Of a stretch of DNA of 64,000 nt, positions 37,550 through 50,763 are shown piece by piece. The notes beneath the pieces were generated by a model. The model ran no database searches. It had not been told where the DNA came from and saw only the letters and a list, made by a program, of their open reading frames with translations. Every line of letters starts with the position of its first letter. Positions within the stretch are counted from its first letter, which is position 1. The position numbers and the translations under genes were made by a program. Origin of the DNA: Hysterangium stoloniferum (lineage: Eukaryota > Basidiomycota > Agaricomycetes > Hysterangiales > Hysterangiaceae); NCBI GenBank assembly GCA_015178975.1, contig WHVD01000004.1:1612001-1676000 (forward strand), written 5' to 3'.

Positions 37550-40500
37550 ATTTGGTTGACATGTTCTATTTGTCAATCACCTTCTGGGTGATATCCAGAA
37601 GTGAAGTGTAACTTCATGTCAAGAACTTGTCCAAGGGACTTGAAGAAGTGGGAAATGAACTCAGAACCTCAATTGGAAGTGACATGGGCTGGAACACCAT
37701 GTTTGGAAAATACATGAATACTGAACAATTCCACTAGTTGCAATGACATAATAGTATCATGAGTAGGTATTAAAATTCCTTGTTTTGAAAACCAGTTTAC
37801 AATAACAAGGATGGATGCAAAGCTTTGGAAGATGGGAGTTGTTCAATAAAATCCATGGAAATGGAATTCCAGGGTTTTTCTGGTATTAGAAGTTGTTTGA
37901 GAAGACCATATGGCTTATGTCACTGTGATTTAGAGTGTAATCAAGTGGTGCATGATTTACAGTACTGAGTGATGAAATCTCAATATTTTTGTCAGCTGTC
38001 AGTTTAATCCAAGAGCCTTGCTAGTGCTGAAATGTCTGGAGACTGGATGATCATGTTTGTACTGAAGTATGTGGAGTTGGAGATCACCAGGATCTGGGAT
38101 GTAGATACATTAATCAAGTCAGATAAAACTTGGAGAGTCTTGAGACCACTTGGGATCTTCAGGAACATGCAGATGTGGTTTCAGAATAGGATTGGAAGAG
38201 AGTGCGCATACATAGGATATCTTGATGTAGTTATTCAATGTCCATGCTAATAATGATGTGGAAGATAGGATGAATGAGGTGGGTAGCTCAGATAGATGCA
38301 GAAAGTTGCTGAGTCAAGAAAACTGGTTTAAAATTGTGTGAGTTTACAACAGCATAGTTGCTTTCCCCCTCTTTAGGATAGATGTCCCATTGTTGAGTTA
38401 TAGCATATGGTTTTCCACCAAGGTGTCTGGGTCAGAATCAGATAATAATATTGAAAGCAGAGGGAAATTTGGACCATCAGAGTTGCCAACAGGTCAGAAG
38501 TTTAGTGGTAAAAAAATATTCCAAATTCTTATGGTTGGTAACAACATTGATTGGAAGTCTGCAACCTTCAAGGTAGTGCTGCCAATGCTTGAAAGCCTCA
38601 AAATTTGCCAGAAGTTCTGTGTTGTGAACATTATAATTGAGTTTGGAAACTGACAGTGTCTGATAAAGAACTCTGACCAGGTGGATTTCCCCATTGGAAT
38701 CCAGAATGGAGAGAAAAGCAGTAATTGTATAGTTGGAAGCATCTGTTTCTATAATGATTGGAACATCAGGGTTCCAATGAGACAGAATAGGAGCAGAAGT
38801 GAAGTCATCCTTCAAGATTTGAATAGCAGAACAGCATTTTTCATCAAAACCCCATGGGGTTGTCTTGTGAGTATGAGTCAGAGTTATTGTGAGATCCAAA
38901 TAGTTCTGAATGAATTATCAGTAGTATTTGCAAAACCTAGGAAAGATTGAATATCCTTACTTTCCAGGATTTGGGTCAATTACAGACAACTTGAACTTTG
39001 GCCTCATCCATGTGAAGGCCATTAGGCCTTGAAATAAAACCCAAGTATTCCATAGAATCCATAGTCAAGGAACATTTTTTCCTGTCAGCAAAAGACTATT
39101 TTGCAGAGTCTTTGGAAAACCTGATGGACGTGTTCATCATGAAGTGCAGGATTGTCAGAAAATACCAAAATGTCATCCAAATAAATAATAACATATACAT
39201 CAAGCATGTCAGAAATTATATTGTGAACAAAATGTTGAACAGCAGCTGGGTATTGGTAAGGCCAAATGGCAGAGCCAACCGTTTGAAAGATCCATAGTGG
39301 GTATGAAGGCAATCTTCCACTCATCACCTTCAGCAATTCAGACCAAGTGATAGGTATCTTTAAGGTCTATTTTGGCATACATTCAGGCTTTTCATGGGGC
39401 ATCAAGTAATTCTGTGATGAGCAGGAGAAGATATTTGTCTTCCCATATCATGGAATTTAGGCCTCAGAAATCAACACATGTGAAGGGATCCACCCTTCTT
39501 TTTGATGAAAAGGACAGGTGCTCCAAAAGGAGACTTAGAGGGTTGGATAAAACCTATCTACAAATGTTTGTCCAGAAACTTTTCAATAGAAGAAAGTTCT
39601 AATTGGGACAAAGGGTCTAAGGAAAGGTTTGAACCAGGCTCAATATCAATTTTTAAGTCAGAAGGCCTATGCAGTGCAAGCCAGTCAGCTTTTTGCTTAC
39701 TGAAAACATCTGCAATTTTTTTTTCGGGTACTCCTTCCAGATTGGCATTTAGCTTAGATAATTTTGGAGTTGTGAAACATCCAGATGCTTCATCAGCTTG
39801 GAAGCTGATCAAAAAATACTGAGAACTATCCAATTTACTGGCCCCTAACAAATGCAGCAGCATTGATAAAGGAAATCTTTGCAGGCTCAGTCAGAGGCTT
39901 TTGGAGAAGCTGTAATTGTGTTACGACCGTGTCGCAACCCTATCGGTCCCGAGGTTATCGCCACTTGTCAATGTTTCAAGTCACCCTCTCGGAAACCATC
40001 GGCCCCGAAGCTGACGAATGTTTTCGCGAAGATCAAACTCCATTTACGCCCACGTCAAAATAACTCGTATTGTCTGGTCAAACTTTGATACGTCCCCTTT
40101 ATTATGTTGATCCGTCCAATCTTATGTTTCACATATGTCTAGCTATATTTGTAGTCCTTGAACTATTTCCTTTTATCGTAATCCCGCTCTCGGTTATCAT
40201 CGGCCTCCGAACTAATCATAAACTTCCCATTCCTAGTCAAGCTTATTGTTAATACCGTGTTCCGCCCTTCTCCCCATTAGTATTTTCCAGACGCCTGTTA
40301 CTTGTACATGAACCCGCTGTAGTTGTAGTCACTAGGCAATCAGAATATCGACTCAGAATACCCTCATACACCTGTATCAGTCTCATACTAAGAATCCCCC
40401 CATCCGCCTTCGCGTGCGCTCGCCCACTCCCAGCCCCGACCCCTTGGCCCGACGCTCGACTTGTCCTTCGATTCCGATCGGTATCATGCCGAAAGGTACT

Positions 40501-40915
40501 CACTAGGATTAGTCTTCACCCGCCCGAAATTTAAGGACATCCTACGGATATTTGCGAGGGCGCAGCACATAAGCTGAAGCCAAGTCCTTCCGATCGGTCC
40601 CTGTCGGCCACCGACATTAGTCAGTTTTCAGTTCTTAACAAATTGCCATTGAGACTGAAGAGGCTCTGGCCAGAATAGATGGTGCAGGAGGAATGGAAGT
40701 GTCAGTAATCCAGAAGTTAATACTGCCCAATACCCAGTCAATCAATGGATTGTGTCAGGTGAGCCAGTTGTAGCCTAGAATGACTGAACAACTAGAGTCC
40801 AAGTGTGTTATGAAAAATGTAACTGTCTGAGATGTTCCACACAGGAACTGGATAGGCATGTCACAAGCTTGAGTAATAGCTGTATTGTTGGTGCATTTAA
40901 TTAGCATCACAGAGA
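37550..40915 (-). pseudogene. Antisense gypsy pol relic (gypsy 2), split by a solo LTR
   Basis: On the minus strand, from right to left: protease end (40830-40660, before the inserted LTR at 39919-40640), linker and RT start (39863-39558, FSKQKADWLALHRPSDLKID), RT with YLDDILVFSD (39336-39085), RNase H (38899-38477, IIIETDASNYTITAFLS, ELLANFEAFKHWQHYLEG, TNHKNLEYF) and integrase traces (38000-37550). Frames shift throughout. LTRs of its own are not found; the integrase end merges into simple repeats. Confidence 0.82.
39919..40640 (+). mobile_element. Solo LTR (family 2), plus orientation
   Basis: 722 bp, starts TGTTACGACCGTGTCGCAAC and ends AGTTCTTAACA. Perfect 5-bp duplication AATTG at 39914-39918 and 40641-40645. 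CpG-rich (for example CCTTCGCGTGCGCTCGCCC), so young. Inserted in the gypsy 2 relic. Confidence 0.95.
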
Positions 40916-41690
40916 TATAGTTTTGTATATACTTTTTATAATATATATGTATATCAATCTGTCCACTGGGGCTTTGCTAATTTCCTTTAGAACTGAGTTT
41001 TACAGCTATTTGCATTATGTAAGACAAAGCATCTAAATCACAGATAAGAAATTGTCCGAATTTGTGCAGACAATATCTTGCTCAATCTTAGGTGTATCAT
41101 GCTAAAATTTTGTATATATAATATTATGATATGTAGCAAGCTTACATGGCTGTAATATATATATAAATTTATCTATTTTAACTTCCCCCATTGATCACCC
41201 CATCTGAAGACTGTGTGCAATGTAGGATGCCATATACTTCATGCAATGTCCTGAAGACTTGTGAAGGGAGAGCCATGGTATATATGTAGCACATAACAGT
41301 GTTGCATTGCCCTCTCTAGCAGAATCATGTGCTTGAGAAGTATATCAGGGCTGAGAGAGCTTGCTGGCCATGCACAAGATTATGACCTGTAGAATGATAA
41401 AAACTAGTGTTAGTGAGTGTGATCCTGCAAAAAAAAGGCTAGTAAGCTTATGCACCATGTCATGTGTGATTACAACCACTTACAAATCTCCTGCAGGCTC
41501 CATACTCTATCCTGACTGAGTGAAAATGAGGACCTCATCATTCTGTCCATTTATGCTATGTCATGTCATTATCACTCTCTATATATATAATATGTAAAAT
41601 ACTTCAATTTACTGGATACACTCACTATGAAGGTAGCAGGATACACAAAATAAACCAAAGTCCAACTAATGCCATTATCAGAAGCTGCAT
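40916..41690. other. Unassigned AT-rich region
   Basis: Several TATATA strings (40930-40950, 41150-41170, 41580-41600) and no recognisable coding or repeat content. Confidence 0.35.
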
Positions 41691-41829
41691 TTTCAGTTGC
41701 TCTATAGAATTAGATGAATTTTACTGTAAATCTAAAGAAGAAAAAATCAAATTACTGACCATGTCATACCCTGAATCAAAAGTACCATTGAAGGTTGACC
41801 CCAATCTGCATACCAGGTAACAGCATGAG

Positions 41830-42410
41830 TGAACATAAATAGTCACATGAAGCACCCAGAACAGTTTGACTTACAATGTTATCTAGGCCAGGTATGGCCT
41901 CTCAAATGAAGAGCAGCCTATGACTCATCACCACTATTCTAAAGATCTCAAGGACCATGTTATCTATCAATGTACCATCCAATGGGCACAAGTGCAGAGT
42001 TACTTTCAATGTGGTGACAGGTCTGCTGCATTAGCCATGTTATGAATGTTATCCTGATGTTGAGTTTTCAGACATTCAGTCCTATCAGCTCTGACAATGG
42101 ATGGCATCATTTATCTGACTATAACAAAAGAATATCTCACCAGCCTTCTTCACATAATCCTTATCCTAAAAAAATAGTGTTTTGGTAATGGATAATTATA
42201 CTATACATCATGTTGAAGCTGTGGCAGAGATGTGTACAGAACAGTGAATTTTCTTTTGTCTGCTTGGATATTAACACTCAGAATTTCTATTCAGTGGCAT
42301 CAAGCTCCTCTATTTACCTCCCTATTCACCTGATTTCATCCCAATAGAGGAGTGTATCTTCCATATGAAAAGTATTCTTCAATGACATGGTGACGCATTC
42401 CACTTTGTAA
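41830..42410 (+). pseudogene. Tc1/IS630-type DDE transposase relic
   Basis: The N-terminal part reads YSKDLKDHVIYQ (about 41928-41970), the usual start of the helix-turn-helix. The catalytic C-terminal part is clear: VLVMDNYTIHHVEAVAEM (42180-42235), with the second catalytic Asp, and LLYLPPYSPDFIPIEECIF (42307-42363), with the third acidic residue. Frameshifts and stops separate the parts. It differs from the Tc1 relics at 6415-7486 and 50383-50763. Confidence 0.82.
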
Positions 42411-42732
42411 TTTCCACTCACAATGAAGTTGCAATTACAGCTTTTTTGACAGATACACTAGCCACATGCAATGGGGTGGTTTCACCATTATAATTATTTA
42501 TGATGGTTGATTGTATGTGTGTTTTGATGTATTCAAGCCCATTAAAATAAAATTTCCAATTATGAAGGTTATACATAGATTGAGGCAGTCCTGAGGCAAC
42601 TATTGTATGAAAGTATAAAATAGTTGTGAGTCCACAGTACTTGAGGTAACCAATGTGAGATGGTGCCAGGACTGGAAAGGCTCTCAATCTATCAAGCCCA
42701 GATCAATGTGTCGCACACATTCCTGTTTATTG

Positions 42733-44010
42733 GAACAGACTAATTCCATTAGTACATGTTCTTTGTAATGGGAATGTTTCCCCTTTTAAGCTCCACCATT
42801 GTGCAGTCAGCTCCTGCCACATTTTGTCTCTTGCCACCATCATCTGAGTGGCTGGTCCTCAATGATTGCTCAGCCTTTCCTTGAGTAATTTCCTTTTCCT
42901 TGGAATCTCCACCTGGACACTGCTCTAGTTTTGGCATTGCCAATAGAGTGGTCCATTCATCCTTCCCAGCAGGGGTGTAATCCTGGTGCCCCCAGTCTTA
43001 CGCACGGACCCTTTAGTTTTACGTGATTACATAATCACCATGTTGCACAGTATAAGTAGCCGGGAAGTTTTCAGGACCTTAGATCTTACCATATGCTGCA
43101 CTTGCCTGTATCTTGTTCTGCTCTGGACAATACACCGTGGTCCTGTCAACTTGTGTGACCACCAGTGATCCCAATTGACGACAGGATTACAAGGGGGTTC
43201 GGAAAATGGGTGGCTCAGATATCCTTCACCCTTTTTGAAGTCCATCCTGCCTTTCTGAAAACCACTCTGGATCTTTGAACCATAATAGCTTATACTATGA
43301 CTTCATCAACCCATTGCTGCCATGTTCCTACAATTGAACCATAATGGCTATCCTACACTATGCCAACTGTGTCAGCCCTTTGCTGCCTATGTTCCTATGA
43401 TAATCCAGTGGCTGTTTGAAGACACAGCTGTTCTGTCTTCCCTCTCCTCATCCTGGCAGGTTCCTTCAACTGCATTCTTTTGGAAACATTTGTGATATGT
43501 TCCCTCCCAGCCCTCCATGCCTCCACTCCATGCTTCTTATGGGCTTGCTCATGTCCCCATCAGCATGTTTTGCACAATGGAGCCTGAACCCCCTGGATTC
43601 ACTTCCACTGGGGGTCTGCTCACCCAAACATGGATAGAGACAAAGATAGAACAGACTAATCTCATTAGTCCATACTCTTTGTAATGGGAGTGTTTCCCCT
43701 TTTAAGCTCTGCCGCTATGCAGTCAGCTCCCGCCACCTTTTGTCTCTTGCCACCATTGTGTGGCCAGCCCTCAAGGATTGCTCAGCCTTTCCTTAAGTCT
43801 TTTTCTTTTTCCCGCCATCCCACCCTTTCCTGGTCCTTTATTGCCCTAAAATTTGTAGTTTAGATAGATTTCTCATGTATTTACTATTAGTTTGACATGC
43901 TGCTGGGGCTCGCTCATGTCCCCATCAGCATGTTTTGCGCAATGGACCCTGCGCCTGGATTCGCTTCCACCGGGGGTCCGCTCACCCAAACCTGGACAGA
44001 GACAAAGAAC
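42733..44010. repeat. Tandem duplication of a ~360-900-bp segment
   Basis: 42738-42915 is repeated at 43655-43800 (TTTGTAATGGGA(A/G)TGTTTCC, CAGTCAGCTCC, GATTGCTCAGCCTTTCCTT). 43543-43650 is repeated at 43906-44010 (GTCCCCATCAGCATGTTTTG, CACCCAAAC-TGGA-AGAGACA). The order is a1-c1-a2-c2; copy 1 has about 560 bp more between the blocks. The second copy keeps CpGs that are TpG/CpA in the first. No coding sequence recognised. Confidence 0.75.
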
Positions 44011-45040
44011 AACCCTTTCGACTTTAAATCCGCGCTTTATCACCATTTGTAATTGTAGGATGAAAACCACTTTTATCCACCAAGCGTGACTGTGGAGTAT
44101 CGACGATATCCCACTGTGTTGTCTCGGTCCTACGGATAAGCGGTGTTAGATGTGTAATTTAGGAACTGCGATCAAGTGATCGTGGCATCTTGATTCCTCT
44201 TAGTTTTCGGGAAACCCCAGTACGAGTCACACCGGTCTCCAAAGTACCCTTTATAAAATATTGATGTCAAGAAACCTTGATGATTTGTTTCTTTTTCAAG
44301 TGGGATCCCATGGAAAAGAGGGGCTCCAGGTTCAGGTAAAGCTCTGTTTCTTTATTTGTCTTATTTACATTGTGCTCCACTCATTTTCCTTCATGCCCAG
44401 ATTTAACAACAATTAAAAGTTTTATTTTCGGTGTCATAATGAATGATATCTCCCTATTTTCCTTATTGCATGCTTCGCTTTTTCTTCCTTTTCACATTGA
44501 TACTAGTGCCATGGAGAGGTACTCATGTGGGTATTTATGGTCAACTCAGCATAGATTTCTCAATGGGTATAACTTCTACCTGTCGTAGCTCTCAACTCGA
44601 AATATCAAAAATATATATTAGTTTCAAAAATGTGTATATAATATTATTAATAAAAACCCCTTCCAAATCATCTGTTTTCGATTATTAGATAAATCTTGTG
44701 TGATCTACAATGCTTATTGTTCGCAATTTGTACTTCCTAGCATCATTTGGTAATATTGGACCGCCTGCTACTGTGATGCATATGTCCATATTCAGTCTTA
44801 ATGTTACTTTCACCGGGAAAAGCCCTTGTTCCAAAAATGTTAGGATCCTCAAAAGATCCCTAACCGATTTTAACTCATAAGGATTCAATGGATAATTGTT
44901 GGAGTTTATATAAAATAAGACTCTACTAAGGATCCTAAAATCTTTTGGAGAGTGGGGTTATCCCGGTGTTTGACATTGTAAACACTCTCTTCTCTAAACA
45001 TTTTTATTGTGAGGGAGTGTAACTCCTTATACTGCAATAT
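44011..45040. other. Unassigned region
   Basis: Moderately CpG-retaining up to about 44270, then A/T-rich. No recognisable gene. Open stretches do not exceed about 80 codons. Confidence 0.35.
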
Positions 45041-45155
45041 TTGTCCCATTGTTCTCACATCCTATTGTTCTCACATCCTATTGCTCTCACATCCTATTGT
45101 TCTCACATCCTATTGTTCTCACATCCTATTGTTCTCACATCCCATTGTTCTCCAC
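45041..45155. repeat. 15-16-bp minisatellite, 7 copies
   Basis: Copies of CCTATTGTTCTCACAT, with one GCTC variant. Confidence 0.9.
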
Positions 45156-48129
45156 CATTATATATTATGTATATGTGTATTTTGAAAAAGTGGCGGTTTG
45201 GTCTCCCCACCACTCATTCTAGTATTTGCCTGCATCTGTAGCAGATATAGTCTTACATATAAAATGTAGACAACAATGGGACCAAATATTACCAAACCAT
45301 TGTGTAGAGAGTTTACACTCCATTACACTACCTCCTATGTGGAACCATTGGGAAATATGCAACAAAAATGCATGTTGTGCACTATCATTTATTTGGGGTA
45401 GTAAAACCTATAACAGGAATGTTTCCACTGTCTGCATCAAAGGACAAGTGTATTCCAAAAAATGTAATTGAGGCTACTGGGGTCAATGTAAAATGTGAAT
45501 GTCATGCTAAAGAGACCAGTTTGGTATAGCACGGGGAATCAAGAGACAAACAGGAAACTAGGGAAATATTTTAGGATGATTGAGATACATATGACTCTTA
45601 GCCGGTATTTAGTGACCTTGTATTTGACCCTGCAGGAGCGCCACTGCCTTGGAAACACCAGGATAGAGGCGGAAGGGATAGAGTGTATGTATGTGAACGG
45701 TGGGAAGGGGTGCTCATACAAGCCCCCAGGCCTCTTGAGACAAGCTGACAAGTTTGAGACATCAAGAACATGTGAAGGCAAGGTGACTGGTGGGGAGATA
45801 AATGGTTTAATGGCTCCTTTGTTAGGTTCTGGAAACGTTAATGTATCTCACCTATATTCTTCCTCACGAACGGGAGAATCAGAAGTACATTTATCCTCGG
45901 AGGACTTTTCGGGGATACTTCCACGTTGCATGTGTAACGACAGTCGTAAATCGTGCACCTTGTTGAACCTCCAACCGCGGTGGTGTCCCTGCATTCCAGG
46001 AAGTCAGTACCATACTCACCCCCCGTTGAAAATAATCACCTACGCGTGAGTGGGATGGGTCGGGGAATTAATTGTTTGCCCAGGCTACGAGTATGGCGCG
46101 GAAATCCGTAATCCATGAATTTATCCTTGCTCTTGATAGTATACTCGCTTCCTTCGCTAGTCCCAGAATCGGGACTGGTTTCGTTGTCCTCATCTTTATC
46201 ACGTTCGACATCCTCTGTCTCGCCGGTTTCAGATTTCACACGACTGTCCGGGATACTTTCGTCCACGTCGCCATAGTGATCAAACACGCCACTCCTATAT
46301 GCAAAAGTTGGCGGGGACGGCCTGGATGGATACAATATCCGTTGCACACGGTGGATCAAACCTTGCATTTTGGCGGTTTCGTGGCGTGGATAATCTTGCA
46401 GGGGAAAACCATTCACCTTCATTTTGTGACATATGATCCATAGATCATCCTAATAAGTAAATATAATTGCATGTGATCGCAAAAAAGAGGTGTGAATGAT
46501 CCTACTACAACAGAAGTGGCCTTTTCCAACCAGGTTACTATAACATCATGCTCATCTCCGTCGTTGGGGGGGTTTCTGAAAAGCTTAACAAAAGTATGAA
46601 CAGATAGACGATATTCTGTAATTACTGGGTGTAAGGTAGTGGAAGGTTCAGTGGCGCTCAGCGACATGGTTGTCGCTGAACAACTTTCGGGAGATTTTAT
46701 TTAGACTCCGGAGTCCGCGCTTGTCAACCTTGCCACTGGATTACAAAGGGGCCTTAACCATTAATCCATTAATACATGAACATGAAATGTATTCCCTCCC
46801 GCGAGAAATACCCTTTATCATATGTTTGATTGCGAGTAATGAAAGAGTCTCTAACACTGTAGGAAGAAACCGCACTTCATCTCAGTGTATAATGCACTAG
46901 CACCGAATCGCAGTGTGTACACTCACTGAACGTAAGTTTTCATGCTTAGATAAGATTTCCAGCGTAATACACTTCGTTTCAGTCTATTTTTTCACTTCCT
47001 TACAATGTCATTTCTGCTGTACCCTCTACAATTTGCACCATTTCCAAGTCGCAATGTTATCGTCATTCACAATAAAGCTCGTAAAAATATATATTTGAGA
47101 GCAGGGGATTCGACAAATAATAGTGAAATGAAAACAACAAAAGACAAACTCATGGAGGATAGTAGTCGTACCAAGCTACCTAACCCATCACCTAATCACC
47201 TCCTTCCAGCCTAGCGACCCTCTTCTCATGAAACACATCCGGCTCGAGATGAAGCTTCTCAAGCACTAAAAAAGGGGCATTAACCAGCGATATGACCAAG
47301 AGGATGAGACCACGGAATAAACTTAGTCAAAATCGCCGACTTTGTAAACAAAGGAAACGCGAATAAGATTACCAGATTTCTCCTGGTATCTTGATGTCTT
47401 TCAAGCAGTGAGAATGAAATAGTTGAAGGTCTTCGAGGCGTCTCAGCTGATGAATGGAGGCCGTTCCCGCTGCCATGCCGATAGTTAGTAACGTAGATTA
47501 AGCATAATGCCCCTTTCAGCCTGAGTCTCTTTTGTTTTTCGTTGTGAATCTTCCTGGCTTCTCGTGACTTCTCGAAGTCACGTTGGTGCCGTTAAAGTGC
47601 CTGAGCCCCTCTGACTATTCTGGTTTTCAGAGCCTCACGTCTCTACTTCCGCTGGTAGGTCTTCAAAGGGATTCTCTAAGTCTCGGGACCTACAATTATT
47701 CTCTGCGTCAGTACGGCTAGTGGCCGTATTAAATCCGAGACTGCGACCAGACGCACAAGTTGTAAAGGCTTCAGGATTTAACTGTACAGTAACAGTGCAC
47801 ATACATCAATATTAAAGTCTTACTACGCGACCTATATGAATAACAACCAGTGCGTACCTTCTGACTCGCCACCTGTATGGTGGTAGGGCGGGAGCCGGCT
47901 GCAGCTATTGTATTTTAACGCATTCGCGATCTCGATTGGGCTGGGTATGTTTGGGAGAAGATGACAACGTGGCTATTGTGGTGGTGGCGATGGTGGTGGT
48001 TCAAGATAGGGATCGTCACACCTGGAATGTCAGTGCTTATACCGACTATTAGAGATGAAAACCACATTAAATAATCAACTTACTAAACAATGGAACAATA
48101 AGAATGAATCCGGGTCCAATCAGTCATCC
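45156..48129. other. Unassigned, CpG-retaining; possible exons on the minus strand
   Basis: The minus-strand open stretches 46667-46419 (82 codons) and 46422-46036 (128 codons, acidic: SETGETEDVERDKDEDNE) abut and could be exons of one gene. The plus-strand frame 45495-46049 (184 codons) overlaps the second. I recognise none of them. The base composition is like the KDZ/CACTA-type gene to the right, so they may belong to the same element, lying 3' of it. Confidence 0.35.
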
Positions 48130-49276
48130 CCCATTCATGGCATGTCTTGATTCGTCCAACCACACAGCCTATAGCTTGTCGATGAAAATGGTGGTCGACA
48201 TCTGCGTATATGTTGTGAGTTCCTGTGTAGCGTCTTTGCCGAGCGTGAGCCGGGGTTCCACAAAGGCTAATAGATGACGTTGATCATTGGGAATGTTAGG
48301 TTCTTCATTTCGAGGAATTGTTACTTCAATGATGTGATGTAACTGCCCGGAAAAGGTTTGGATAACTTCAAGAGGCTGGCCGGGACGACGGTGTGGATTC
48401 TCGACTAGAACTGTATACTTTTTGCCCATAGACGTCAACTGACAGAACTCCTGTAAATAATAAGAGAACACAGACCCGCACAAAAGACGCATCATGAGCA
48501 GTCAATCCCTGTAAAGTACTGACTGCACCACTGGATCGAATTTTATCGTCCCCACCAGCAATTCTCACTTTCCCCCATTTCACCATCATCTCAGGAATAA
48601 CTGGCTCGAATCAGGCCCCAGAAAATGATAAATGGTTGTAAGGTATTGCGCCATTTGCGGAGTACGTCTGGTGTAAGAATATTGCGATGATTTCGAGGGG
48701 ATCTTAGAATAGAATAGAATGAGGATCTATTGGGTAAGTGTAACCAATAATATCTTCTGGGTAATAGGGAATCTCACATTCGAGATATACAGTTTCTCTT
48801 TCCGATGACATGTTGTCCGTTGGGTGATTGTCTAAATAATAAGATATGTGAGAATAACGTGCTTTTAATTGTGAAACTTGGGTCGAGGGTTTGACGTAAT
48901 TCAATAGAGTACCAAAGGGATGAAGTCGAGATGTGATTCGACTTCTTAACTTACCACAAAAATGTTCCCTGGGGAACGCGTAAGCAGTCCACCCCGGGCC
49001 ACATCGACGGATGTAATGAACAATGTGAAGCAATAAAGTCTTTTTGATAATTTTGACAAGATCGTAAAAATGGTGGTAGTACTTGTGATTAAGAAAGCGT
49101 CTCCGAAGAAGTATCGACCCGAGCCGCACCATCCAGAAAGACCAGAATTCTGTCTTGTATTTCAATTTGGTAATATCGGGCATTGCTCCCACAAACTCGT
49201 ATGCCTCAGCTGCTTCACATACAATCTCCTCCCATATATGTGACACCAATTGATACCCAGGGTCCTCATGAGACAT
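48130..49276 (-). pseudogene. KDZ/CACTA-type transposon-associated protein, partial
   Basis: Resembles the protein region that accompanies the large CACTA/KDZ-like transposons of Agaricomycetes. Exon-like part 1 (49276-48704): FWSFWMVRLGSILLRRRF, then LLHIVHYIRRCGPGWTAYAF, PREHFCGKL and the Arg/Leu tail LHPFGTLLNYV. Part 2 (48680-48485): WGKVRIAGGDDKIRSSGAV and DASFVR, then a GTGCGGGT...TTACAG candidate intron. Part 3 (48450-48130): TFSGQLHHIIEVTIP and a decayed C-terminus. A TCTATTCTATTC slip at about 48710 and a frame change near 48615 argue for inactivation. The catalytic transposase part is not in the window. Confidence 0.6.
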
Positions 49277-50023
49277 GCATCAGGGATTTGGGAATGTCTA
49301 TGTGCCTAGGAATCATCCAAATCCATCCAGAAATGGCTGAGATATGATCAGAACAAGGTGCAAGGTGTTTGTGGGGTGGATGGAGTGTAGTAAAGTGTGT
49401 AGAGAGGCGGATATGGGTGTTGTGGTGTCTGTAGGGTTGAAAAAAATGTCACAAAGTTGTCACAAAAACATAGAAGACTCTCCGACAATACTTCGACTCG
49501 ACTTCGACATTACAACTCAGCTATCTTTCAACATTATTCAACTCAATATTCAACTAACCTTCAATTTTTCTCAGTTTGACATCATTAATGATTTCATTCT
49601 TATATCATATCATCATCATATTAAATGATAAATAACATAAAGGGCAATGAAAGAAGTGAGGGGGAGCAGTAAGAAAATCTCCACCTAAAATCTGTATAGT
49701 AGTTCTCTGTATTATTAATCAGGTCTCATTCTTTTCTTACATAATGTCATAATTATTTGACACACTATTTGTGTCTTACTATTGCCTCATGCTTTATCAT
49801 CAGGATGAATTAATACTTCATCAAATGAAGCATTCTGTACTCAGGATAGTTGAAGATCTTCAATTATTATTTTAACTATTATCAAGAGAAATTTGATCTG
49901 TGTTACAACCTGTGCTCAGAAGTCCATACGACTTCTGAACCACCTGACATTGCCCCTCATCCTCGGATCCCCATCAGATACCAGATTCCCTTTTTAGGCT
50001 GTTTCCTTATGTCCCGATTAGTA
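49277..50023. repeat. AT-rich; 49490-49760 shared with 21050-21297
   Basis: No gene. Shared strings include TTCAACTCAATATTCAACTAACC (ACTCAACATTTGACTAACC in the other copy) and AAATGATAAATAACATAAAG (AAATGATAAATAGCATAAAA). Confidence 0.5.
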
Positions 50024-50382
50024 CAGTGGCTCAAAAGATTGTTCCAATGTTTTGTTGTTTTGGAAAGATTGATTCACAATACAAATACCAGATATCAGAA
50101 AGTTCTTAAAATATTACCCCATATAGTATAGCATATTAGCTTGAAATGGATGCTTAGCTTATGTAATATGAAGCCAAAATGGTGGAATAATAAATGAAAC
50201 AAAATAATCACTCATTGGAATGATTTTTTGACCCTATATTATTTTAACAGAAAAGCCACTATTTCAGTAAAAATATAAGTCTAAACCAATTGTAATAATA
50301 ATGAACATGTCATGTGACTTTGTTTCCATCTGTTTGACATGTTGACAGTTGGTTCAACCACTTCTTAGCTTTTACCATCACT

Positions 50383-50763
50383 ATGAAAGCTATTTCTGCT
50401 ACTCAGCACATTAATATTATCTCTCTTCTTCCAGAGGGGTGTTCCTATCCTAAAATCCAGACTAACACTGGTTCAGGAAGGGATACAATAAGTGTGATCA
50501 AAGCTGAAGTACTTTTGGATAAAGAAAACACCCCCCTAGCTGGCCATCCTTCCAAGGTTATTACTCATGACAAACAGTCAATTGTCCATCAAATTAGCTC
50601 TAGAAATCTTGACAATGCTGTTCAAGCTACACAATTCATTAATTCTACTATCCCCAAATCTGTCACTCCCAAAACAGTCAGGAATGTACTCAAGAACAAT
50701 GGTTTTTACTCTGCAACAAAGAAGAAAGCACCCATGTTGAAGAAGGCTCAGTATCAGAAGTGA
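50383..50763 (+). CDS. Tc1-like transposase, N-terminal fragment
   Basis: 126 open codons, encoding only the DNA-binding half of a Tc1/mariner transposase: two helix-turn-helix regions (about residues 5-60 and 65-115; SVTPKTVRNVLKNNGFYSAT is the second recognition helix) and a basic end KKKAPMLKKAQYQK, the point where the DDE domain normally begins. It stops there. A mirror copy lies in the right arm (minus, about 51410-50920). A DNA-binding fragment without catalytic domain could at most occupy related ends. Confidence 0.7.
   Translation: MKAISATQHINIISLLPEGCSYPKIQTNTGSGRDTISVIKAEVLLDKENTPLAGHPSKVITHDKQSIVHQISSRNLDNAVQATQFINSTIPKSVTPKTVRNVLKNNGFYSATKKKAPMLKKAQYQK

Noticed and set aside
45495-46049. 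184-codon plus-strand frame as a gene
   Set aside because: No recognisable similarity and it overlaps an equally plausible minus-strand frame; left as unassigned.
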